Origin: Sphagnum compactum | Lineage: Eukaryota; Bryophyta; Sphagnopsida; Sphagnales | Length of the DNA: 64,000 nucleotides | NCBI GenBank assembly: GCA_965153455.1 | Contig: OZ234495.1 | Span: forward strand, 3,472,001 to 3,536,000 | Direction: 5' to 3' | Shown: positions 24,641 through 35,559 of the stretch, in pieces | Numbering within the stretch: the first letter of the stretch is position 1 | How the letters are laid out: every line of letters begins with the position of its first letter | Translations under genes and position numbers: made by a program | Notes under the pieces: model-generated | Told to the model about the DNA's origin: nothing | Seen by the model: only the letters and a program-made list of their open reading frames with translations | The model's database searches: none

Positions 24641-25250
24641 ACCCCGCCAAGAGGTGACAAATATCATATGCATAGACGAGTCCAGTACCAACGTTGGGCT
24701 GGTATCACCACGTGATATCAGATTGGTACTGGTATAGAGGGTTCTCCAAAATTTTGATACAATATGCATAATGCTATCAAAGCATTTTCAAATATGGTAT
24801 ATATGTTATGATATATATAATTAAAAGATATTGAATGTGTATGCAATGGCATCAACATATATTTTGTGAACTTTGATATCAGCAGGTATATATAATAATT
24901 CTGGTATCAATAATGCTCACATTGATAATGCACTTTTGACATGATCAGCCCTTGAATGCTGACGTGTTCACTTGCACCTTGAAGGAGAAGCATGGCTGCT
25001 GGCTTGCAACAAAGGTGTTGCAAATATTTAAGTACCTATGCATATCAGAGGAGGATGAATACCTGGTATCGAGTACTAGAATGGTATAATATTTTTTGAT
25101 ACCAGACTGGTATGGTATTCACCAATTTTTTTGGAATTTAATAGCAGGGGTGTACTGGTATCAGGGGGAATATCTTAACATTTGATACCAGGCTGGTATG
25201 CTATTTGATACCGTTACTGATACCAGCCTAACACTGGTTGGTAGTAGCTA
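24640..25250. repeat. cluster of GGTAT/ATACC palindromes
   Basis: The words GGTAT, ATACC and CTGGTA recur many times in both orientations. Two 15-bp palindromes of the form ATACCAGNCTGGTAT lie at 25099-25113 and 25185-25199, 86 bp apart, with a related GATACCGTTACTGATACCAG just after. The block has no coding potential and resembles the other TACC/GGTA clusters in the window. Confidence 0.65.
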
Positions 25251-25640
25251 CCTGCTTCTTTAGCTAGTTCATGAGGAAACCAGCCTTGTCTGAATTTATT
25301 AACCAAAATGCCCACCAATCCAGAGAGGATTCAGGTAACTTTTAAGTTTCTTTGCCCAGCTACTATAAGAGGTTAATGAGAGCAGTCAAGCTACAGGGTG
25401 TGGTTGTCCTGCTCAAACCAACTGAATGAATGCCATGTCAACAAATTTTAACAAAACCCTATGAACAATAATACTTGCTGAGGAGAAGCAGGCTCTGAAA
25501 TGAAGTCTAGTTTATATGTTGAACAAGGCTATATTGTACACACCCATCATTCTCCAACATGCAATGAAGAGGAATATGTGTTAGAATGCGATAGCAGAAG
25601 TTATGGCTGTTCCATGATTTCCAGAGTTGTGTGAATGAAT
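25251..25640. other. no gene seen
   Basis: Ordinary sequence without long frames or recognised motifs, lying between two repeat blocks. Confidence 0.4.
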
Positions 25641-25641
25641 C

Positions 25642-25782
25642 GTGACACACAAGACACATGTAACATAAAACAAATTCCGTCCCCAGATTGACACACAAGA
25701 GACATGCAACATAAAACAAATTCCGTCCCCAGATTGACACACAAGATATGTGCAACACAAAAACAAGTTCCATTTGACACAC
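25642..25782. repeat. 46-bp minisatellite, three units
   Basis: TGACACACAAGA...CAAATTCCGTCCCCAGAT repeats with CAAATTCCGT at 25671 and 25717, a 46-bp period. The third unit is more diverged. Three minus-strand frames cross it only because the unit lacks stops on that strand. Confidence 0.85.
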
Positions 25783-26124
25783 ACATATATATAGCTGTAC
25801 AATAATCTACCGAATGCTACCATCACAAGTCAGAATTCCATCCCAACATCAATTGGGTGAGACTCTTCTCAAAACCCTCACTTGAGGAAGCATTGAACCA
25901 ATCCTCTGGACTACTAGTACACGAAGTTGTAACCAGTGATGGTCTGCTACTGATTTGTAAACATATACGCCTTGGTCTTCTTGGCATTGATACTTTTGAA
26001 AATTTCTACGCTGATCCTGCTATTGGTGGCTTTTTGATACTTTCCAATTGGGTGGCAGGTATGAAGCAGGTATGTACCTGACTTTGAAAAGTTGATATAA
26101 AACTTAAACATATGAACCCTAAAC

Positions 26125-26835
26125 AAAGATCTTTCCAAAAAGTATATGTTTGGTTATGAAATAGAAAGGTTTTGTCAAGAGACAAAAGTTTAGTCATGAA
26201 ATAGAAAAATTTTGTTAAGAAAGAAAATTTTAATGATGTGGTAGAAAGGTTTTGCCAAGAGGCAAAGGTTTAATTATGAAGTAGAAAGGATTAACAAAGA
26301 GGCAAAGGTTTAGGCAATAAACAAAGAGGTTTTGTCAATTGATAGAAGGTTAGTCAAGAAGATGTAAAGGTTTTGTCAAGAAATAAATGTTTATCCATCG
26401 AGAATAAAGGTTTTGCCAAAAGATAAAGATTTAACCAAGAAATAAACAAATTTACTAAGAGGTAAAGGTTTAGCCATGAAGTTGAAAGGTTTTATTAAAA
26501 GGTACAGGTTTGGCCAAAAAATACAAAGGCTTTGTCAAAGGGTAGAGGTTTAGCCATAATAATAAAAAAATTGCTGAAAGGTAAAAGTTGAACCATGAAA
26601 TACAAAAAAATTGTTAAAAAAAAAAGGCTTAAGCATGAAATGGAAATGTTTTGCTAAGAAGCAAAGGTTTAGCCATGAAGTCAAAAGGTTTTGCCAAAAG
26701 TTAAAAATTAATCATAATTGAAAAAAGTTGTGTTAAAAAGTAAATGTTTATCCATGAAGGAAAAGGGTTTTGCCAAAAGGGAAAGGTTAAACCATTAGAA
26801 AGATCAAAGCTTTTGCCAAGAGATATAAGCTTAGA
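26125..26835. repeat. 40-bp minisatellite, about 17 units
   Basis: A unit like AAGGTTTAGCCATGAA then ATAGAAAGGTTTTGCCAAG repeats with an exact 40-bp period in its best part (unit starts at 26188, 26228, 26268 and 26308), then drifts. The unit length is not a multiple of three and no frame runs through, so it is not a protein repeat. Confidence 0.85.
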
Positions 26836-27640
26836 GTCCAAGCATGATTGAAACATAAAAAAGACCATCTCACAAAAATATACAATGGACCCCTTCACTT
26901 GGCCACGTCCTTAAAATTCAATGGACATTATAAAAAAAAATTGTTTCAAAAATACATATAATACTAAAGTAATATTATATGGCTAACATTTATAGTTTGA
27001 AAAAATGTAAGGAATCCCAATAAGTCATGGGAAACAATCCAAGACTTTGTCTCATTGAATTAAAAAATTTCAAAGACTCATTGAGAATGTGATAAGAAGC
27101 TATTTTGGCCTAAGTTTTTAATCATGAACTCTTTGAGTGTTAATATGTATAAAACAATGAATTGCCATAAAAATAAAATGCCCCACTGTTGTGCACAAGA
27201 TTCCAAACATTGAATTTTTTGGGTTTTTAGGTCGATTGAAAAAAGAGGGCTCAGGATGGACTAATTTAAGAATTTTTTTGTTTGGTATGTGTGAATGAGA
27301 TATCCTCTACATGCTGCTACCAAAAGAAAAGAAAAAACATTTTAATCAAACGGTTCTCCTATCGTCTCTCTCATTTTGGCGCCTTAATTTACGCTGTGTT
27401 GTTTTTTCGCGCGCTACAGTGTTCTGACTGTGCATGCACTTTTTGTTCTACAGACATGTACACTGACAGCCAGTGAGGTTGATGATGAAGTTATTTGACA
27501 TAGAAAATGGATTGGAAACACTTGCACTTGGTTGTGACTGTGATTGCAAAAGTCACCCTGTTGATCCTATACCACAATTTCAATTAGAGCCATGACCATG
27601 GTTTTGTATGGATCACCCTAACGTAGGAGATTGCATAGTT
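26836..27640. other. no gene seen
   Basis: AT-rich start, then a more balanced segment with short frames only (64 codons or fewer). No domain recognised. Confidence 0.4.
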
Positions 27641-27647
27641 TTCAAAG

Positions 27648-27686
27648 TATCAGCAGAGGTGCATCCACGGGGCACCTCTGCTGATA
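27648..27686. repeat. perfect hairpin, 15-bp stem and 9-nt loop
   Basis: The arm TATCAGCAGAGGTGC at 27648-27662 is exactly complementary to 27672-27686. Pairing continues imperfectly for about five more bases outside the stem. It could be a small fold-back element, part of a larger transposon end, or a short miRNA-like precursor; nothing around it decides. Confidence 0.7.
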
Positions 27687-28723
27687 TTGTGTACTCCAGC
27701 TCTTCTAAATGCATCTTTTAAACACTACACCTTGTGTGTGCGAAAACAAGGGTGCATATCTCATACATTTGTTTCATTAGGAGGTTGGTGGTTTTTACTA
27801 GGTGTCGATAAGGATCAAATGCGTTCGATAAGCAAGGTTTTCACCAGAACCATCAACTTTTATTTTATTGTTGAACCATTTTTTGGGGACAGGTATTTAG
27901 TTCAATTTTATTGAAAGTTCTATACGAGATGTTTAATTGATGTTGACATGGCTTGTTTGTTCTATTGTGTTGTAGGCATACCAAAAGATTGATCACGATA
28001 TGTGCAGAGGTTGCCATCACGGTTCAACTTCTGTAGGCATTCGGAAAGTTTGAGGTCTTTGATTTAGTTCACGATTAGTAACCTTGGGTGGCTTTGGAGA
28101 GTCAACTACCTACTTACAATCAGGTGTGATCATTTTTCTTCTTCAAAACCCTAAACCCTAACATTTCACTCAAAACAGGTGTGATGTATCACAAGAGAAA
28201 GTTTAGGTTTTGAAGGCAATAGAAAATCCACTCACATTGTTTTCAGTTTTGAATGGAATTTCCATTGCCTTCATTTATCCTTGAAATTCCTAATGTAGAA
28301 CTTTCACAAAATTAGGTTTGGTTCTTGGACCTTTATAATGTAGAATTAACACGAAATTCAAGTCTGGAATACCAAGTTATCACAGGTCTTCAAAGCACAA
28401 GCTCAATGTTGCGTTGGTGTCATCCTCTTGACCAATAGGTTAAGTGTTCTCAACTTGCACTATGGAATATCATGTCACTGTTGCTCTTTCCTGCACTTGG
28501 GCAACACTGACATCTTGGTCCCAAGCATGTTTGCTGATCCATAATGCCAGCCCTGTCACAGAAGTCTTGACATGTGGTGGGTAGCAATGGTGGCGAAGTT
28601 TGATAGGGCACGGTTTTCTTTTCACATGGATGTTTTCCAGATACATGATTCCCGAGTGTTTTCTTTTTTTAATTTTTTATTTGCCTTGGCAAACAAAGGA
28701 CTGTCAGCCCCAAGTCAAAACAT
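27687..28723. other. no gene seen; short telomere-like tract
   Basis: CCCTAAACCCTAA, almost two units of the plant telomere repeat, occurs at 28149-28161 alone. Such short tracts are also common in plant promoters (telo-box), but no gene start follows. Frames are short. Confidence 0.4.
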
Positions 28724-28743
28724 TCAGCTTATGTTTGTGGCAC

Positions 28744-29071
28744 TTTGATTAGCAATGTCTCTTGAGTGCTAGCCAACATCACGTCTGAGTCTTCCCATTG
28801 CTTCCGGAAAGGCAACAGAAACTCAGGACGCAGATTGTGTATAATGGTTTGCCCAAGTTTTTTGGGAAGATTATTATATGCTTATCTACACCCACTGTTG
28901 GGAGCTGATGAACTCAGTGGGTAGTCATGGCAGCTCGTCACTGCCGTTCGTGATGAAGGTGATGGTCTGTCACTTTGTGAGCGACTCTCATGAGGTTATG
29001 GCTGCACTCATTGTCGTGTTACCTTTAATTGTTGTTGTGGAGATTTCTCTGCAACTTCATCAATCTTTTTT
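28744..29071 (+). repeat. ~330-bp dispersed repeat, copy A
   Basis: This is near-identical to 29288-29614 and 43678-44005, with only a few point differences. All copies run in the same direction. Near the right end is a hairpin with arms GTTGTGGAGA and TCTCTGCAAC (two G-T pairs), followed by a T-rich end. A 65-codon frame is shared by the copies but resembles no protein I know. Similarity weakens to the left of TTTGATTAGC in this copy, while B and C share about 30 bp more. Confidence 0.85.
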
Positions 29072-29256
29072 CTAGTGGCTTTAGCGGATGTTCTGCATCC
29101 AAGTAGTCACCAGTGGTGTGCTTAAAGGATATGTTCAGGGTGCAGGAGGCCCCAACCACTACCCTATATATAGGCCTCTATGTCCTTTAGGCATAGATGC
29201 TTGCATATACAGGGACATGCTAAAATGAAATAAAAGCTCTTTCCTTCAGAAGCTTG
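29072..29256 (+). promoter_or_regulatory. TATA-like and polyA-like motifs between repeat copies
   Basis: CTATATATAGG near 29163 and AATGAAATAAAAG near 29225 lie in the spacer between repeat copies A and B. This layout, a TATA box followed by a polyadenylation-like signal within ~65 bp, would suit a short LTR or TRIM. No primer-binding site or matching second LTR was found. Confidence 0.25.
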
Positions 29257-29614
29257 TTGCAGCTTGAATGAGGATACTGTTGACTTTTTTGATTAGCAAT
29301 GTCTCTTGAGTGCTAGCCAACATCACGTCTGAGTTTTCCCATTGCTTCCGGAAAGGCAACAGAAACTCAGGACGCAGATTGTGTATAATGGTTTGCCCAA
29401 GTTTTTTGGGAAGATTATTATATGCTTATCTACACCCACTGTTGGGAGCTGATGAACTCAGTGGGTAGTCATGGCAGCTCGTCACTGCCGTTCGTGATGA
29501 AGGTGATGGTCTGTCACTTTGTGAGCGACTCTCATGAGGTTATGACTGCACTCATTGTCGTGTTACCTTTAATTGTTGTTGTGGAGATTTCTCTGCAACT
29601 TCATCGATCTTTCT
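29257..29614 (+). repeat. ~330-bp dispersed repeat, copy B (extended left end)
   Basis: Same family as copy A, which starts 513 bp upstream. From TTGCAGCTTGAATGAGG at 29257 it also matches copy C at 43647, defining a ~358-bp unit. The right edge of similarity is a T-rich run after CTTCATCGATC. Few substitutions between copies suggest recent spread. Confidence 0.85.
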
Positions 29615-30712
29615 TGAGATTTGGGCTAAACGGGGCTTTTGCTCTCTGTTTTGTGCTTTATTGTTGGCAGGCTGTTGACATGGGAGGATGGATATTATGA
29701 TTTTCAAAAGGCAGGGCCAGTGGAAGTGAACTCCACTTCACCAACAATGGGAGCAGAAAATGGAGTCATTGCTTGCATCTTTTGGGCTTAGTCATTGCCA
29801 AAATGTCGTACCATGTCTACTCACTTGGGGAAGGGTATGAAATGCTTTCACCAGTGTACATTGGATTTGACAGCATTCTTTTATTGTGTCTGGTCTGGAG
29901 TTCCAGCATTCTCTGGTATGAGCAATACAACATTAGCAATGTATGTGGATAAATGCATCCATGTGCAGCTGTGATGAGATCAATAAACTAGTGCCTTTGT
30001 TTGGGTGTTTCTCTCTTGAGGCCCAGTTCAGGCAAGCAAACTAATCATCGTTGGGGTAATGTATTGTTACTCACTGACTTTAAAGGGCTTGAAAATTTTG
30101 AATCAGCTTTATTGTACAGAGCATGATCAGAAATTGAAGGTTTGATGCCATTGTCCAAGTCCGAGTGTTGCTTGCAAGTCTGGCTGGTCTCCATTTATTT
30201 CTCACTGGATTTACTCTCTAAGGCCTATAAAGTCCCCAGAACTAAAGTGCACTTATTCCTACTTGATTCCTTCTGAAAATCAACATCTCAGCTCAACTAT
30301 CAATGAGCTTTTTCCACTACAAGAGTGTGTCTGACTCAATTCTAGAAATGCATGTAATGCTTGGCAGGTCTGTGGAAGTTACAATGATGTGCTCAATAAG
30401 TGTTGTATGGCATTAGGAATGGATGGTTTGCCAATAAAGCCCCTAAATATGACAAAACTGGTCAACATTCTACAAAACATATAGTGACCATAGTCAACAG
30501 GTTTCATCTGTCCCACATGATAGTATTAGTGCAGTCAAGAATGTTCCAAACACGCGCCAACAATCTTCCTATCGTAGAACAGTGATGCACAAGGTGGTCC
30601 TCCATCACACTTCCAAGTTGGGTTCCTACAAACTAGCTGTACCAACAGAGGCTCAGGCCCTACTCTTGCACTAAAAGTCATGTTTGGAATGGGAACTGGC
30701 ATGTGACTGCAG
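29615..30712. other. no gene seen; flank of the RPT5 relic
   Basis: Short frames only. The last few hundred bases precede a preserved splice acceptor of the RPT5 relic and may contain unrecognisable intron or earlier exon remains. Confidence 0.4.
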
Positions 30713-31448
30713 ACCATCTTCCTACCAGTGGCTGGCCTTGTGGATCCAGATACCTTGAAGCTTGGTGACTTGGTAGGTGTAAATAAGGACAAGTATCTGA
30801 TTTTGGACGCCCTCCCCAGCAAGTATGACTCACTTGTGTAAGCCATGGAGGTGGATGAGAAGCCAACTGAGGAATATTCAGATATTGGTGGTCTTGATAA
30901 GCAGGTTAGTCATGCCAAATGAGTGTAGGAACACATAGCCATTGAGCTACATTGTGCTTGTTGCTCTTTGCAGTATGTCAACCAGCTTATGTTAATTATG
31001 AATTTGTTTTGGGTCAACAGATTTAAGAGCTTATGGAGGCAATTGTGCTGCCCATGACCCACAAGGAAGGGTTTGACAACCTAGGTATCTGACCTCCAAA
31101 GGGAGTTTTGTTGTATGGGCCACCTGGTATTGGAAAGACTCGGATGCCACGTGCTTGTGCAGCCCAAATAAATGCTACCTACTTGAAGCTTGCTAGACAA
31201 CAACTTGTCCAAGTGATTTCTTGCTTGTGCTTCTCACTTTTGTGTCTATAAGTAATGAGTGGTTCGATTGCACAATGTTGGATCCTTCAAAAGGGTTTGT
31301 TTCTAAACTGTGGCTGCTGTCTGGCATAGATGTTTATAGGGGATGGAGCAAAGCTGGTGTGGGATGCTTTTCAGCTGCTCGAGGAGAAGGTTCCTTGCAT
31401 CATCTTTATTGATGAGGTTGATGCAATTGGAATGAAGCGGTTTGATAG
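30713..31448 (+). pseudogene. RPT5: 26S proteasome ATPase RPT5 (subunit 6A), truncated pseudogene
   Basis: Three exon remnants with intact splice borders are visible: 30713-30904 ([20 protein letters not shown] and then AMEVDEKPTEEY), 31021-31212 (ELMEAIVLPMTHKEGF, Walker [16 protein letters not shown]-like) and 31330-31448 ([16 protein letters not shown], Walker [13 protein letters not shown]). They match the AAA ATPase RPT5 of the 19S regulatory particle. In-frame stops fall after SLV in exon 1, after the first codon of exon 2 and after NLGI. The N-terminal coiled coil and everything after KRFD are missing. Retained introns show a DNA-level duplication rather than a processed copy. The functional gene must lie elsewhere. 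Confidence 0.85.
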
Positions 31449-31555
31449 GTATCCTTTTGGGCCTTTTGGTCTGCCATTTAGGGCTGAGGACTTTTGCCTG
31501 ATTTACAAGCTTGTAAATTAGTCATCAAGATCACTGTATGCTTTAGTTGTTTGTC

Positions 31556-31857
31556 CATCACAACCAACAAAGCTATGGCACTGTCTCAAAAAGACAATTG
31601 TTATCAGGGATTCATATTCATCAGCCTTCTTCAACCTGTGATCCATAACAACAAAGGATCTGAAGAACTTTGACATAAGTTTTTCTCTCCAGCAAGTCTT
31701 GTAGACCATACTAGTATCATCACAACCAACAAAGCTATGGCACTGTCAACAAGACATTTGTGACAGGATTCTTATTCATTAGCCTTCTTTAACCTGCAAT
31801 CCTAGCACTGTAAAGGATCTGAGAAGGACTTTTGACATAAGCTTTTCTCTCTAGCCT
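31556..31857. repeat. tandem duplication of ~140 bp, offset 162 bp
   Basis: CATCACAACCAACAAAGC starts at 31556 and again at 31718. Both copies continue through AAAGGATCTGA and GACATAAGCTTTTCTCTC-like sequence, with small deletions in the second. No coding content. Confidence 0.75.
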
Positions 31858-32420
31858 CCAGGAACTGCAATGTTTTTCAAAAAGCTCCTGCAAGGAATTG
31901 GTTAAAAAGCTCCATGCAGCAATGGCCTTCTCCGATTTCGCACAGCAGTACCAGCAATTCTTAATTCTTGATGGGGGAGATATGCACATCTAGAAGTGAA
32001 GGCAACCCAACATCAGTTTCAATATGTTTCAGCTCAGTGCAAGCTTGAACAGATGAAAGAAACCCATGTCTTCCTACATTGATGAAAAACTCATTCCTTT
32101 TGCAAGCCTATGGGTTTCTCTCTCTCTCTCTCGGATTTCTCTCTCATCTACAGATCTTGAATTCATTCTGAGAGTACGATTGTGAATGACAAGCATATTA
32201 CCTGCACTTCCAGTGCTGCTGTGGCCAACTTTGCTCACTTGAATCCCTTTTCCTTTTAATGATAGTTTTGCCAGCCACCACGGCCTGTTCTCCTCCGTTT
32301 GTCCTTCTCTCCTATTCCAGCTTTCGCCTTTCTTTTTACCAGTTCCTAACATCCTTAGACGAAAAGGAGAGAGACAGTATGGCGGCGGTCTGTTCTCGAT
32401 TAGGCTGCGCAGTGGTGTAC
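31858..32420. other. no gene seen
   Basis: Contains a short (CT) run at 32116-32132. Frames on the two strands overlap and show no recognised domain. Confidence 0.4.
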
Positions 32421-33420
32421 TGTGTGATCACAGATCCGAGTAAGAAGATAAAATGAGACTTCAGAATGATTGCATTCACAGTGTTCTCTGTTGCCAAAGA
32501 GAAATGAACATTTTTCTTGATTGTTAAGACAGTCTTGTACTCGGAGTCCTGGACAAACTGTGATGCGTGCATCGTAGATGTTGGATTGAGATTTCTCATC
32601 AAGCAAGATGAATCCCGAGTTTCACGCACAAGAAGACAGAGGAGAGCACTCGGACTGGCTTAACGATCATCAGATTTTCCAATCCATCTTGGTAGAGGTA
32701 TGATCACAGATCCTTCTGGCGGATCTTTGCAATCGCACTTTTCTTGATCAGGTGGATTGAGATTTCTCATCAAGAAAGGTGAATGCAAAATCTCAGGGTT
32801 TCTCCCACAAGAAGACACACAACGGAGAGAGCACTGTAGTTTGACGATGATCAGATTTTCCGATTCTTCTCCGCAGAGGTATGGTCAAAGATCCAAGTGA
32901 GATAAATGACTGGTTGCAATTGAGCTTTTCTTTCTTCGCAGAGGCAAAAATGAGTACAACCTTCCGTGATTGTTGAAATCGCACATCATTCGCTCTGCAC
33001 AAACTGTGATGCATGCATCGCTGATGAGCCATTAGCTAGATTGAGAATTTCCATTAATTGGTGAATGCAAAATCTGCAGAATTTCACACATAAGAAGATA
33101 AACAGGAGGAAGAGAGCACTAAGAGTTTGACGATCATCAGATTTTCCTGATCCTTCGCAGTGTTGTGTTATCACAGCACATCTCTGAGTGAGATCATAAC
33201 AAGAATGATTGCAATCGCAGGTTTTTTTTCTTTGTTGCCAGAGGGCAAATGAGCCTTATAGCTTCCTTGATTGTTTTAGATCTTGAGCTTGCTACTGCAC
33301 AACAAAAGCTGTGGTGCATCCATGTGCAAATGTCAGCTGGATTGACAATGTCTATCAAAATCTGCAGAAGTTTCTTGCATTAGAAGAGACACAAACAAAG
33401 GACGAGGACAGACAGCCTCA
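32420..33420. repeat. degenerate tandem repeats of ~180-290 bp
   Basis: About four diverged units share CGATCATCAGATTTTCC (near 32662, 32842 and 33129), ACAAACTGTGATGCATGCATCG (near 32551 and 33000; first copy has one change) and GAATGCAAAATCT. Order within units is kept but spacing varies (180 and 287 bp). Overlapping minus-strand frames are a by-product. Confidence 0.7.
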
Positions 33421-34147
33421 GAGCACACTCTCTCTCGCACCTATACTGCTCCAGAGCAGCAGTCTTGCCAATGCTTCTCTCCTTATTTAGTCTCCTTCAC
33501 CTGTTCAAGGAGTTGAAAGTTTTAGTCCCACACTGAGCAGCTCTGACACCCAGCAAAGCTTTTCAGGTTTCACACTAGATTGCAGTTTGTTTATCACGTG
33601 TTCATCTGCAAAGGTAAATGCAGTAACCATCTCAAGTGCAGGGTTCAAAGAAAATTGTCATTCGCATGACAAATCCATAGGAGGCATTGGTATAATGTGC
33701 TGACAACCATTGTGTGTTATACACAGGCCTGGAAAGCTTTGAAAGCATTGAAAGGGCTAGTGAGGCTGCAAGCTTTGGTGAGAGGATACATAGTATGACG
33801 GCAGGCAGCCATAACCCTACATTACATGCAAGCTCTGGTAAGAGTGCAAGCTCAAGTGAGGGCACACAGGGTGTAGTTGTCACAAGAAGGTCAGGTTGTA
33901 TGCCAAATGATTGCCCAACACCACTCCTGCCACCAAGCTGAGCTTCCCAATTCTAGGGTACACAATAATCTGGTTAACTATTTCTTGAAGATTTCCTTCC
34001 TTGCGATCCTCCTACAAAAAGCTTGAACACCTTCAGACCACTCGAAGGCATTGTTTTGCTATCTCCTCTTGTGACAATCCTCTGTTGATAAATCTTCTTT
34101 GGATCAAGCTTGGATCAAGAAAAGTTTGAGTAGCACAAACCCTAACG
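33421..34147. other. no gene seen; possible 5' region of the next ORF
   Basis: Ordinary sequence with a 75-codon frame at 33714-33941 that is serine-rich and unrecognised. The 3' part could be the leader of the ORF at 34148. Confidence 0.3.
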
Positions 34148-34735
34148 ATGTTAACCCATCTTGTGACACCTCCCAAGTTTCAAGATAGTGATGTTCCAAA
34201 ACTGCAGAGTTTGAAACAGTCAGAATTAAAAAGTGGGAAGATGTCAAAAAAGTTGTTCAAGGAGAAGATAAAGATTGAAGTTGATGCCAAAGCTGAGGAT
34301 GGGGAAGTTTCGAATCAGGTAGGCAAAAATGGATTTCCAACATTGCTACAGAATGGGCAATCACAAAGTGGGCTTCTGAATAGTTTCCACCATGATCGTC
34401 AAGGAATGCAACTGGAGGATACATTACCATTCATGTTACTCCAGTCAGATGGTATACCCAAAAATGACCAAGAGCTTCACAATACTGTATCTGAGGTGAT
34501 TGATAGAGTGGCTTCTCAGGAGATGAAGTCCAATACTGAGCTGCGATCTTTTGATGACTCAAGCTTCTTCACATTTCCCTCACAGGATGGTGTATCAATT
34601 ACCTCAAGCCAAGCTTCGCATAGAATGAAAGGTGTAAGTGCTGTAAACATTCAAAAGGATTCCAGTGGCATCTGTAATTTTCAGAGCTGGAGTTCTTCAC
34701 CTGAGGTCTCGAGACACCATAGTAAATCCCATTAG
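34148..34735 (+). CDS. unrecognised 195-residue Ser-rich ORF
   Basis: This is the longest plus-strand frame between the NLR-like gene and Aurora that is not explained by a transposon. It opens at ATG after ACAAACCCTAACG and encodes a hydrophilic protein, serine- and lysine-rich, with a basic KKLFKEKIKIE stretch near residue 35, a serine-rich C terminus and no membrane segment. I see no known domain. It may be an exon of a larger gene, a pseudogene fragment or chance; downstream frames such as one opening MTMTSTLKQSFFHKL near 34737 might belong to it. Confidence 0.35.
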   Translation: MLTHLVTPPKFQDSDVPKLQSLKQSELKSGKMSKKLFKEKIKIEVDAKAEDGEVSNQVGKNGFPTLLQNGQSQSGLLNSFHHDRQGMQLEDTLPFMLLQSDGIPKNDQELHNTVSEVIDRVASQEMKSNTELRSFDDSSFFTFPSQDGVSITSSQASHRMKGVSAVNIQKDSSGICNFQSWSSSPEVSRHHSKSH

Positions 34736-35540
34736 ATGACAATGACTAGCACTTTGAAGCAAAGTTTTTTTCACAAATTGAAGACTAGGCTGTTTGGAAA
34801 TTGTTCAAGCAGTGGTCCTAAATCTTGAGGACTAACAGGAGATGTGAAAAGTGCATGGCTGAGATTTGTGTTCACAAGCACTGTGGCCATTTGTAAGTTA
34901 TCCCTTCCTCACCATCCATGCCTTGCCTAACATTTTTGTGAGCAACATTCATATGGTTATAACAATACCCATTTCTTGTGTCACGAATTTCCCTCTGTAT
35001 TTTCTTCACCTCTTTACTTGCACTATGTTTCTGCAAACTCAATACTCCATACAAATGTCCTAATGAATGCAGACCCTCCCTGTGTCAGTTATTGATTGAG
35101 GTGATTTGTGTGAATTTGGTGCAGTTGGAATGTACAGATCTCATCGTGGAGGTGGACAAGCATGTGCTAGAGGCAGCACATTGTTTTTCATTGGATAGTA
35201 ACTGGGGTGTAGTTGGCAACTGGATCCAGGACTCAAGTTGCTCTTGATAGTGATTGATATGTCTGAGTATAGGCGTGTAAATCAGTTGTAATCACCTGCA
35301 TTCCAAGCTTCAATGTCAGGCTGCAGGTAGGTGTCCTGTCAGCTCAGAAGTACAGCAGCATTCTCTGCAAAAAAGAACCGTGACTGCATAGTGATCAGGT
35401 GTTCTCTATTTTGATGTGCTACTGTTGCTAAAGTGTATTCTGTTCTCTAGAATACACTGTTAAAGTTTTGTGGATCTTGGATGCTCTATGAGTGACTTCT
35501 ATTATTTCATGTGAAATGTCAAGGATGGCAACACCATTTG
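34736..35540. other. no supported gene
   Basis: Short overlapping frames (60-89 codons) on both strands without domains. Confidence 0.35.
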
Positions 35541-35559
35541 TGGGTTCATGTTGGGGACA

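Noticed and set aside
28744-29076. Helitron call for the ~330-bp repeat (hairpin near the right end, CTAG in copy A)
   Set aside because: Copies B and C lack a CTRR end at the matching place and the hairpin-to-end distance is too long.
28878-29700. Shared ORF of 65-92 codons opening MLIYTHCWELMNS in the ~330-bp repeats
   Set aside because: It is conserved only because the repeat copies are young; the C termini differ after the repeat ends and no homologous protein is known to me.
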